This document shows, one piece after another, positions 1 to 6,541 of a stretch of 6,688 bases of DNA (position 1 is its first letter; every line of letters begins with the position of its first letter). This stretch comes from an uncultured Clostridia bacterium. Its GTDB lineage: Bacteria; Bacillota; Clostridia; Christensenellales; UBA1242. The stretch spans positions 1 to 6,688 of the forward strand of contig CAMLUY010000058.1 in NCBI GenBank assembly GCA_946487985.1, given 5' to 3'. The translations under genes were made by a program, and so were the position numbers. The notes beneath the pieces were generated by a model. The model was given only the letters and a program-made list of their open reading frames with translations. It was not told the DNA's origin and did not search any database.

Positions 1-259
1 TAATATTTTAATTTTTTATTGATTTAAATTAAAAATATTTTTTGCTTTAAATATTAAAAAAACGTTTTGATATTGAAAAAATAAGAAAAAAATCAAATTT
101 AATGCTATTTTAATTTATTTTAACGCCTAAAAAATAAATTTAAAAATCAAAAATATATTTTTAAAATGTTTTTTATAAAAAAATAATAAAAATTGATAAA
201 AAATATTGTTTTTTATTAAATTAAATTAAAAATTGTGCTTTTATTTATTTTAATTTGTT
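1..259. other. Extremely AT-rich intergenic spacer, no gene seen
   Basis: This stretch downstream of the pfkA homologue holds about 23 G/C bases in 259, roughly 9% GC, against about 45% in the adjacent genes. I find no plausible coding region, tRNA or rRNA in it. It contains several A/T-only inverted repeats: an 8-bp pair at 196-203 and 209-216, a 9-bp pair at 223-231 and 248-256, and a 14-bp palindrome at 169-182. With this composition such repeats are expected by chance, and none has a GC-containing stem followed by a U-tract in the direction of pfkA transcription, so I do not call a terminator. DnaA-box-like sequences were looked for and not seen. The many A-tracts could give intrinsic curvature, which is inference. 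Confidence 0.8.
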
Positions 260-1153
260 TTATATTTCATTTTCTTCATCATAGTATTCAATCACTATTT
301 CGCCTGAACGGGCAAGAATAGATGCGCTTTTGTTTGTCTTCAAAATCACCTTTGCGGCGTGTTGAGCAAACTGACAAGCAAACTCAATATCAATAAATGT
401 TGGCGCTGTGCCACGTTGAAGATAGCCAACAGTCATCTTTGACACCTCGATATTTGGGGCTCGAAGTGTAATCTCCTTTGCTATTTCATCAAGCGAAACC
501 GAGAGCTTTTCTTTGACAATTATGCAGCTTGAATGACTTGACTGATGCTTTTCATTTACAATAGGCATAATTTTGTCGTAGTCAACGTCCTCATCTCTGG
601 CAATAAGATAGTCGCATTCTCGAACATGAAATACATTTCGTGCAATCGCGCCGCAATATCTGCCCATTACCTCAATAAGGCAGCAGCGATTAAATGCCTC
701 CATTGACGGCATGACATTGTCAATGACACGTGTGCAGGCAGACACCGCCGTGTGAAAGCCTTGACTGTAATCGCTGCCCACCACGTCATTGTCGATTGTC
801 GAAGGTATGAAGACCGCCCTCACCCCATTTTTGCAAAGTTCGCGACAACCGCGTTGAGAGCCGTTGCCACCAAGAACGATGACGGCGTCAAAGCGCTTTG
901 CATTTTCAAGAGCAAGAGCGAAATATTTTTCTTCTTGAAACTCTGGGCAGCGTGAACATTTGATGCAGCTTCCCGCACTTCTGGCGTATTTTTTTGGATT
1001 AAACTCGGAAATCGGCAGGATATCGTTGTTGATAAGCCCGCGAAAACCCGCACGTGCTGCATAAAGGCTGCGCCCAAATCTTCGATAAAGCTGGGCAAGC
1101 ACCATGTTCATTCCAGGAGCGTCACCCCCGCTTGTAAGCACCAAAATTTTCAT
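260..1153 (-). CDS. pfkA: Divergent 6-phosphofructokinase family protein (PfkA-like)
   Basis: A 297-residue member of the ATP/PPi 6-phosphofructokinase family (fructose 6-phosphate to fructose 1,6-bisphosphate, cytoplasmic glycolysis). Family landmarks visible are GGDAPGMN at 9-16, CPEF at 69-72, GG-GS at 95-99, TIDND at 119-123 with the catalytic-base Asp121, Arg156, EVMGR at 161-165, Glu215 and LQRG at 245-248. Several key positions depart from Escherichia coli PfkA: the Mg-ATP ligand Asp103 is Asn97; Gly124 (Lys in PPi-dependent enzymes) is Ser118; His249 is Tyr244; Arg243 is Ser238, or Lys239 if a one-residue gap is allowed; and allosteric Arg21 aligns with Ala20. The C-terminus is about 20-25 residues shorter than usual. 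A CxxCxxC triad (Cys63, 66, 69) brackets Arg68, the equivalent of active-site Arg72. The reading frame is intact and starts after a strong ribosome binding site, so it looks like an expressed protein. It may be an ordinary but divergent kinase, an altered-donor enzyme, or a weakly active or regulatory paralogue. Family membership is secure; activity is not. Confidence 0.88.
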   Translation of the reverse strand: MKILVLTSGGDAPGMNMVLAQLYRRFGRSLYAARAGFRGLINNDILPISEFNPKKYARSAGSCIKCSRCPEFQEEKYFALALENAKRFDAVIVLGGNGSQRGCRELCKNGVRAVFIPSTIDNDVVGSDYSQGFHTAVSACTRVIDNVMPSMEAFNRCCLIEVMGRYCGAIARNVFHVRECDYLIARDEDVDYDKIMPIVNEKHQSSHSSCIIVKEKLSVSLDEIAKEITLRAPNIEVSKMTVGYLQRGTAPTFIDIEFACQFAQHAAKVILKTNKSASILARSGEIVIEYYDEENEI

Positions 1154-1156
1154 TCG

Positions 1157-1164
1157 CCCTCCTT
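1157..1164 (-). promoter_or_regulatory. Ribosome binding site of pfkA overlapping the dnaE stop codon
   Basis: Read on the minus strand, the junction is TAAGGAGGGCGAATG. The last two bases of the dnaE TAA stop are also the first bases of an AAGGAGG Shine-Dalgarno sequence, followed by a 4-nt spacer and the ATG. This fixes the pfkA start at 1153 and suggests that ribosomes finishing dnaE feed re-initiation on pfkA. Confidence 0.85.
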
Positions 1165-4100
1165 ATTTGACTATGACATTGCCTTCGCCAAGCAGTCCTG
1201 TAAGTTCGTTTAAAATATAGTTGTTGATGTCAACTTTGGTATTGAAAGAAAACGCCTTCCCCGTTTGCGAGCACTTTATCACTACTGGTACATCGCCTGT
1301 ATATGTTGAGGCAATCTTTTTGACGTTGTTGTATACGTCAATGTCCTGAGTGTTGAAACGCAGATACATTTTTCGCGTGTCTTTTGGCTGCTCGTCCTTC
1401 TTTTCCCATGGAATAATTGACTCAGCAAGCACGACTGGCGATTTGCCATCGCGTATTGACAGCTTGCCTTTGACTGTAATCAGATTGTCTTCGACCGCAA
1501 TGTCTTTGTATTTTGAATACATCTTGCTGAAAAGCATGACGTCAAATGTGCCATAGATGTCCTCTATTGTCAAGAAAGCCATATTACCAGTCTTGGTAGC
1601 AATTTTCTTTACTGCGGTAATTATGCCGCCACCCATGACCGCTTGACCATCTTTGACCTGGCTCTGTGATTCGGCTTCCTCTTCCTCGCCAGTTTGTTCA
1701 GCCTGATAATATTCGCCACCCTCGTCCTCAGATTGCTGCTCATCAAAGTCAACATTCATATCGGCAATCATGTCTGATGTAAAGTTGAAAGTGTCATATT
1801 TGGCAAGATAGCTGTCTAGCGGGTGTCCTGACAGATAGATGCCAACATAATTTTTCTCATATTTAAGTAGTGTGTCTTTGTTGAATTCTTTGATATTTGG
1901 CAGCTCGACTTTGTTCACAGATTGCGACGCCTCTTCAAAAGTGTCAAACATTGAGAACTGACCTGACGCCTGCGACTTCCTGTCACTGTTTATCATTTCC
2001 ATAAGTGGCGGAAATATTTCAATAAGTTGGCTTCTGTATGCGCCAAACGATGCAAATACACCGCTCAAAATCATGCTTTCAACCGATTTTTTGTTGAGCG
2101 CGTTGTTGTTTACTCTGCGAAGGAAGTCCTCAAAGCTCTTGAAATCGCCACCTCGGTTGCGCTCCTCAACAATGATGTCCATGAGCCCTGTGCCCACATT
2201 TTTCAGTGCGCCCAAGCCAAAACGAATATTGCCATTTTCAACCGTAAACCGTGAAAAAGATTTGTTGATGTCTGGCGGAAGTATCTCAAAGCCCTCTTTT
2301 CTTGCGTAATTTGTATATTTTTTTACCGCATCAGCATTGTTGATGCGATTGTTGAGCACTGCTGTAAGGTACTCAACCTCATAGTGCGCTTTCAAATAGC
2401 CGGTTTGATATGAAACATACGCATATGCCGCGGCGTGCGACTTGTTGAAGGCGTAGCCTGCGAACTTTGCCATTTGGTCAAAGACGCGCTCTGCGACCTT
2501 TTCGTCATGTCCGAGTGCAAGTGCGCCAGGGATTGGCTTTAACTTGCCAGTCGGGTCAATTCTGCCATGAATAAACTTTTCTTTTTCTGGTGGCAGTTTT
2601 TCTGGTTTTTTCTTTGACATAATACGGCGCACATTGTCCGCGCCGCCCAAACTGAACCCTGCCATAACCTGAAAGATTTTCATGACCTGCTCTTGATAGA
2701 TGATACAGCCATATGTTGTAGACAGTATTGGCACAAGGCATGGGTCTTCATATTCGATGGACTCAGGCTCTTTTTTGCCCTTGATGAACTTTGGAATAAA
2801 GTCCATTGGGCCTGGTCGGTAAAGGGAAATGCCCGCAATGATGTCTTCAAGGCAGGTTGGTTGAAGGTCCATCATGAACTTCTTCATACCGCCGCTTTCA
2901 AGCTGGAAAACGGCTTCGGTGTTGCCCGAGCTGATCAATTCGAACACTGCTGGATCATCATAGGTCATTTTTGTAAAGTCTATGTCGACGCCGTGAATTT
3001 CTTTAACGAGCTTGATGGTCTTATGAATATCTGTCAGCGTCCTTAGCCCCAAAAAGTCAAATTTCAAAAGACCAAGATGTTCAAGCTCGGTCATATCAAA
3101 CTGAGTAATTTCATCTTCGCCCGATTTTGCCATTGGCACATGGTCAAAAACAGGGTCTGGCGCAATCAAAACGCCGGCAGCGTGCATTGACACGTTTCTT
3201 GGCACGCCTTCAAGCTTGATTGCCATGTCAACAATCTTTTTGATCTCGCTGTCTTCGTCATACATTGCCCGCAGCTCTGGTATTATGTATTTTTGGTCTT
3301 CTTCTTTGCCTGTTGTGCCAAAGTAGTATTTGAGCACTGGCGGTTTGTGCGTTGGCTTGCCTGGGATTTCCTTGGTAATTTTATCGACTTCGGAATATGG
3401 GAATCGCAGCACACGGGCGACGTCTTTAATGGCGTTTTTGGCCTGCATATTACCAAAAGTGACAATGTTTGAAACGTGGTCGCTGCCATAGCGGCGTTTT
3501 GCGTATTCAATCACCTCGCGTCTGCGATCCATGCAAAAGTCAACGTCAAAGTCGGGCATGGATACACGCTCTGGATTGATAAAGCGGTCAAAGAAGAGGT
3601 CATACCGCATTGGGTCGACCTGAGTAATGCCAGTGCAGTATGCGACCAAACTGCCCGCGCCCGAGCCTCGGCCAGGGCCAACTGGAATGTCATTCTCGCG
3701 CGCAAAGTTGATATAGTCCCACACAATCAAGAAATACTCCACATAGCCAAGCTTGTGGATTGTTTCAAGCTCCATTTGCAGACGCTCTTCATATTCTTTT
3801 GGCGGATTGTCATAGTTTCGTGCAAGGCCTTCCCAAGCAAGGCGTGACAAAAATTCAAATGAGGTTTCGCCAGTGTCAGGTATGTATTTTGGAATAAAGT
3901 TTTCGGTTGCGCCCAGTTTGTCTTCGTCTGGCACGTTGGTATTGCCGCCTTCGGCCGCTTCACGTAGCGACTTGGTTTTGATGAATATATTGCATTTATT
4001 TGCAATTTCCACAGTTCTGTCAAGCGCATCTGTAAAGCCTGGCAAAGCGGCTTCCATCTCTTCATAGGTTTTGAGGTAAAACTCCTCTGTTTCAAACTTC

Positions 4101-4795
4101 ATGCGGTCTGGGTCATCAATGGTCTTGCCCATCTGAACACACATCAGTACGTCTTGGAGCTCGGCGTCCTCTTTATTAAGGTAGTGCACGTCATTTGTTG
4201 CAACCATTGGTATGCCCAGTCTTTCGCTCATTTCAGCAATCTTTAAAAGAACGGTTTTTTCCTCTGCTATGCCGTGATCTTGAATTTCAAGATAAAAATC
4301 ATCGCCAAAAACCCGCTTAAACCAAAGTGCCAACTTGTCGGCCTCATCAAATTGCCTTTTTAGTATGAATTGAGGAATATGTCCCGCGAGGCAGGCAGAA
4401 AGGCATATCAAGCCCTCGCTGTATTTTTCAAGCAGCTGATAGTCAATTCTCGGGCGATAGTACATGCCTTCAAGATAGGCAAACGATGACAATTTCAAAA
4501 GATTTTGATAGCCTGTATTGTTCTTTGCAAGCAAAATAAGGTGTCCAGTGTCATCACGATTGGCACGACTGTGCATATCGTGGCAAACATAAAACTCCTC
4601 ACCAATAATCGGCTTTATGCCCTTTTGTACACAAACTTCAAAAAATTTGATTGCGCCGTACATGTTGCCATGGTCAGTGATTGCAACAGACGACCAGCCA
4701 CGCTCTTTGACGATATCGACAAGCTTATCAATTCGCGCAAGTCCGTCAAGAAGACTAAATTCAGTATGGAGATGCAAGTGTACAAACTCTTTCAT
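1163..4795 (-). CDS. dnaE: DNA polymerase III alpha subunit DnaE
   Basis: Catalytic subunit of a C-family replicative DNA polymerase, 1210 residues (E. coli 1160, Bacillus subtilis about 1115). An N-terminal PHP domain (about 1-270) keeps its metal ligands: His8, His10, Asp41-His42, Glu67, His85, Cys135, His174, Asp202 and His204. It may therefore be an active phosphoesterase or proofreading-type domain, unlike that of E. coli. The polymerase core has GPGRGSGAG at 373-381, PDFDVDF at 414-420 (catalytic Asp415 and Asp417, matching E. coli Asp401 and Asp403) and KFDFLGL at 578-584 (Asp580, matching Asp555), then YRPGPMDF at 659-666 and FNKSHAAAYA at 783-792. A helix-hairpin-helix region follows, with a probable sliding-clamp motif QFSMF at 946-950 and an OB fold at about 1051-1130. 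Insertions stand out at about 275-298, 743-764 and, strongly acidic, 1014-1050. The start follows AAAGGGG located in the end of whiA. Gram-positive bacteria usually also carry PolC, which is not in this window. Confidence 0.97.
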   Translation of the reverse strand: MKEFVHLHLHTEFSLLDGLARIDKLVDIVKERGWSSVAITDHGNMYGAIKFFEVCVQKGIKPIIGEEFYVCHDMHSRANRDDTGHLILLAKNNTGYQNLLKLSSFAYLEGMYYRPRIDYQLLEKYSEGLICLSACLAGHIPQFILKRQFDEADKLALWFKRVFGDDFYLEIQDHGIAEEKTVLLKIAEMSERLGIPMVATNDVHYLNKEDAELQDVLMCVQMGKTIDDPDRMKFETEEFYLKTYEEMEAALPGFTDALDRTVEIANKCNIFIKTKSLREAAEGGNTNVPDEDKLGATENFIPKYIPDTGETSFEFLSRLAWEGLARNYDNPPKEYEERLQMELETIHKLGYVEYFLIVWDYINFARENDIPVGPGRGSGAGSLVAYCTGITQVDPMRYDLFFDRFINPERVSMPDFDVDFCMDRRREVIEYAKRRYGSDHVSNIVTFGNMQAKNAIKDVARVLRFPYSEVDKITKEIPGKPTHKPPVLKYYFGTTGKEEDQKYIIPELRAMYDEDSEIKKIVDMAIKLEGVPRNVSMHAAGVLIAPDPVFDHVPMAKSGEDEITQFDMTELEHLGLLKFDFLGLRTLTDIHKTIKLVKEIHGVDIDFTKMTYDDPAVFELISSGNTEAVFQLESGGMKKFMMDLQPTCLEDIIAGISLYRPGPMDFIPKFIKGKKEPESIEYEDPCLVPILSTTYGCIIYQEQVMKIFQVMAGFSLGGADNVRRIMSKKKPEKLPPEKEKFIHGRIDPTGKLKPIPGALALGHDEKVAERVFDQMAKFAGYAFNKSHAAAYAYVSYQTGYLKAHYEVEYLTAVLNNRINNADAVKKYTNYARKEGFEILPPDINKSFSRFTVENGNIRFGLGALKNVGTGLMDIIVEERNRGGDFKSFEDFLRRVNNNALNKKSVESMILSGVFASFGAYRSQLIEIFPPLMEMINSDRKSQASGQFSMFDTFEEASQSVNKVELPNIKEFNKDTLLKYEKNYVGIYLSGHPLDSYLAKYDTFNFTSDMIADMNVDFDEQQSEDEGGEYYQAEQTGEEEEAESQSQVKDGQAVMGGGIITAVKKIATKTGNMAFLTIEDIYGTFDVMLFSKMYSKYKDIAVEDNLITVKGKLSIRDGKSPVVLAESIIPWEKKDEQPKDTRKMYLRFNTQDIDVYNNVKKIASTYTGDVPVVIKCSQTGKAFSFNTKVDINNYILNELTGLLGEGNVIVK

Positions 4796-4798
4796 TTT

Positions 4799-5758
4799 TT
4801 ACCCCTTTAATATGTCAGCGATTTTTAAAATTCGTCTGAAACGATGATTTAAACCGCTTTTTGTCAGTTTGATTGTAGACAGTTTCAAAAGCTCGTCCAT
4901 GCTCTCCTGCGGATTTGCAAGGCGAAGCACTGCCACTTCCTGTAAATCCTCAGGCAGGCTTTCAAGCCCAATTTTCTTATTGATAAAGTTGATGGCCTGG
5001 ATTTGTTTCATGCTGGCCTCAACCGTTTTGTTTATGTTTGCGTTGATGCAGTTGACCTGCCTGTTCACTGTGTTGCGCAGGTCGCGCTTGGCCATCTCGT
5101 CAGAAAGTTCAAGCACGCTTTGGTCAGCGCCAACGAGAGCCAAGAGGTCCTTGATGGCTTCGCTGTCTTTAAGGTACAGTACAAAAAGCTTTTTTCGCGC
5201 AACAATCTTGCAGTTGATTTCAAATTCGGTTAGGATTTTTTGTATGCACTCCAAGAACTGGCGGTTGTGAGATGAAAACTCTACATGATAGCCTGTTGTC
5301 GGTGTCTGCGAGCCAAGGTCGGACAGGCGAATGCTTGATGTCGCACAGCCAATATACGCACCGCACACAAATGCCCTTTTGGTCATTTCGTCTGGAATGA
5401 TGTTGCAGTCTACTTCTGAAAAAGCCATCTCTTCACTTTGTGTCATCAGACCACAATCTTGAAGCAGCCTTGTAGAGATGCTGATTGGGAATTTTATTCG
5501 ATAGTACACAGTTTTATTGATAATGTAATCGTCGGATATTTCAAGCGTAAGATTTTCGCCATACAAGCGGACTATCATGCGATTGAGAAAGTCAAAAATC
5601 TCTTTGAAATCGGTTACAATGTCAATGCGCAAGCCCTCGCTGTTTTTGTTTATGCTGCCGTTTGCATGCAAAAGTCCAGATAAAAAAGCTTGGGCGCAGT
5701 CTGCGTCATCAATGTCCTTTTCAATTATTTGCAGTTTACTTTCTTTTGCAAAGCTCAT
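4799..5758 (-). CDS. whiA: Sporulation/cell-division regulator WhiA
   Basis: A 319-residue WhiA protein. The N-terminal two thirds match the degenerate LAGLIDADG homing-endonuclease fold, with the first half around AFLSGLLHANGS at 24-35 and the second around AFVCGAYIG at 129-137. Next comes the conserved RDLRNTVNRQVNC block (225-237), which runs into NANINKT (239-245). The C-terminal helix-turn-helix (about 268-316) contains LPEDLQEVAVLRL and SGLNHRFRRILKIAD. In Actinobacteria WhiA is a transcription factor needed for sporulation septation; in B. subtilis it affects cell division and chromosome segregation. It is not known to cut DNA. The start at MSFAKE agrees with the family N-terminus; a GAGG sequence at 5766-5769 lies 7 nt upstream, within the end of the PHP gene. 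The second LAGLIDADG half is unusual: the usual AGGS signature is replaced by GCATS, and roughly 9 extra residues precede GYHVEF. The usual partners rapZ and yvcK are absent upstream. Confidence 0.96.
   Translation of the reverse strand: MSFAKESKLQIIEKDIDDADCAQAFLSGLLHANGSINKNSEGLRIDIVTDFKEIFDFLNRMIVRLYGENLTLEISDDYIINKTVYYRIKFPISISTRLLQDCGLMTQSEEMAFSEVDCNIIPDEMTKRAFVCGAYIGCATSSIRLSDLGSQTPTTGYHVEFSSHNRQFLECIQKILTEFEINCKIVARKKLFVLYLKDSEAIKDLLALVGADQSVLELSDEMAKRDLRNTVNRQVNCINANINKTVEASMKQIQAINFINKKIGLESLPEDLQEVAVLRLANPQESMDELLKLSTIKLTKSGLNHRFRRILKIADILKG
4802..4808 (-). promoter_or_regulatory. Ribosome binding site of dnaE inside the whiA 3' end
   Basis: AAAGGGG on the minus strand is formed by the last sense codons of whiA and lies 6 nt before the dnaE ATG, with the whiA TAA in between. 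It supports the dnaE start at 4795, which also begins the family-typical N-terminus just before the HLHLHTEFSLLDG motif. It is less perfect than the sites before the PHP gene and pfkA, so dnaE translation may depend partly on coupling to whiA. Confidence 0.7.
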
Positions 5759-5761
5759 CTG

Positions 5762-6517
5762 TTAGCCTCGTTTTGTTGAAAATTTTGGCAGTTTGTCAAT
5801 ATTGACTATCTGAGAAATTGGCAGTCCCAGCCTGAAAATCAAATTCATTGCGTTGTTGCACTCGCCTACCATCTCAGGCCTGTGCGCGTCGCTGTTGACG
5901 ATAAACTTTACGCCCTCGGCTGCCATAATTTCAAGCTCACGGTCGGTGAAATTTATTCTTTTCCCGTTGAGCTCAACCAGCGTGCCCTTTTCTTTGGCCA
6001 TGCGTGCAACAGCCAAAGTATCTGTTTGAAAGCCGTAGTTTAAATGTGTCAGAATATCAATCGGATATTTGTCGAGCGCCTTCAACATTGCAGTTGTATT
6101 TCTGCTCACCCGCTCCGCACTTGGCGCAAATGGCGACATGTTTGCAAAAAACAGCTTTTGTACGTCTGACATGCTGCTCATCTTTGCCATACAGTGATAT
6201 CCCATCAAAAGTATGTCCAAAAACTCAAAGTCAGATTCAATTACGTCAATCTTTCCATCGGCCGAAATAAGGTTTGCCTCAACGCCCAAAAGTATGTCGA
6301 CACCTGTAACCTCTTTTGCGTTCAAGATATCCTCTTTAACCGACGGAATTTCCCGCCTGCGAACGCCGTACAGCTTGTGGTCAAAGCCATGATCGGTAAT
6401 CGCAATCTGCTTCAAGCCTTTGCTTTGAGCAACTGATGCGTTTTCAAGAACGCTGCCTTTGCCGTGATTGTGCCTTGAATATTTCGTGTGCGTGTGATAG
6501 TCGCCGTAAAGAATCAT
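5762..6517 (-). CDS. PHP-domain metal-dependent phosphoesterase
   Basis: A 251-residue stand-alone PHP (polymerase and histidinol phosphatase) domain protein, a TIM-barrel-like hydrolase that normally holds a trinuclear metal centre and cleaves phosphoester bonds; the physiological substrate of this branch is not known to me. Metal-ligand motifs are in order: DYHTHT (His8, His10), HGKGS (His18), ITDHG (Asp42, His43), GVEAN (Glu80), GYH (His108), LTHLN (His158) and NSDAH (Asp210, His212). The start, length and the GVRR and NGK segments resemble the PHP protein that lies next to rapZ in many clostridia, rather than histidinol phosphatase HisK. There is no signal peptide or membrane segment, so it should be cytoplasmic. 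A small oddity is THLNYG where relatives commonly have THPG. It is the first gene of the operon, with GGAGG before the ATG and whiA starting 3 nt after its stop. Family confidence is high; substrate is unknown. YcdX-like activity is the nearest guess. Confidence 0.92.
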   Translation of the reverse strand: MILYGDYHTHTKYSRHNHGKGSVLENASVAQSKGLKQIAITDHGFDHKLYGVRRREIPSVKEDILNAKEVTGVDILLGVEANLISADGKIDVIESDFEFLDILLMGYHCMAKMSSMSDVQKLFFANMSPFAPSAERVSRNTTAMLKALDKYPIDILTHLNYGFQTDTLAVARMAKEKGTLVELNGKRINFTDRELEIMAAEGVKFIVNSDAHRPEMVGECNNAMNLIFRLGLPISQIVNIDKLPKFSTKRG

Positions 6518-6520
6518 TCT

Positions 6521-6526
6521 CCCTCC
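6521..6526 (-). promoter_or_regulatory. Ribosome binding site of the PHP gene
   Basis: GGAGGG on the minus strand sits 3 nt before the ATG at 6517, or 4 nt if GGAGG is taken as the core. It lies only about 10 nt from the predicted transcription start, so the leader is too short for a riboswitch or attenuator. It fixes the start that gives the family-typical N-terminus MILYGDYHTHT. Confidence 0.85.
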
Positions 6527-6541
6527 AAATCATATAGTATG

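Larger units (their letters stand above)
260..6535 (-). other. Four-gene operon: PHP-whiA-dnaE-pfkA
   Basis: All four genes read leftward with gaps of 3 nt (PHP to whiA), 3 nt (whiA to dnaE) and 9 nt (dnaE to pfkA), and no internal space for a promoter between genes. A near-consensus promoter lies directly upstream of the first gene, and an upstream hairpin separates it from whatever precedes it. Ribosome binding sites for the last three genes lie inside or overlap the end of the preceding gene, which favours translational coupling. The right boundary is the predicted transcription start near 6535. The left boundary is only the pfkA stop, because no clear terminator is visible and transcription may continue past the window. 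Internal promoters within the long dnaE gene cannot be excluded. Confidence 0.8.

Noticed and set aside
169..256. Inverted repeats in the AT-rich spacer (169-182; 196-203 with 209-216; 223-231 with 248-256) as a pfkA terminator or replication element
   Set aside because: All stems are A/T only, as expected by chance at about 9% GC, and none is followed by a U-tract in the direction of pfkA transcription. No DnaA-box-like sequence is present.
820..1098. Second minus-strand open frame inside pfkA
   Set aside because: Out of frame within a gene whose own frame carries all family motifs, and no ribosome binding site supports it.
260..1153. pfkA as a pseudogene
   Set aside because: The frame is uninterrupted, it has a strong ribosome binding site, and the catalytic Asp, the MGR motif and most core motifs are kept. 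Altered residues look like divergence and not decay, although loss of kinase activity is possible.
3476..3847. Plus-strand open frame of 123 codons opposite dnaE
   Set aside because: Antisense to the catalytic core of dnaE, including the GPGRGSGAG and PDFDVDF coding regions. No homology or separate ribosome binding site is evident.
1163..4795. Intein or split arrangement in dnaE
   Set aside because: The protein is 1210 residues with all motifs in order. The extra length is explained by short insertions, and no intein splicing motifs or large internal domain are present.
4869..5270. Plus-strand open frame of 133 codons opposite whiA
   Set aside because: Lies wholly antisense to a well-conserved whiA, shows no recognisable domain, and has low-complexity composition typical of a shadow frame.
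4799..5758. Active homing endonuclease
   Set aside because: The LAGLIDADG fold in WhiA is degenerate, and the protein carries the diagnostic C-terminal WhiA helix-turn-helix. It is a chromosomal regulator and not a mobile element.
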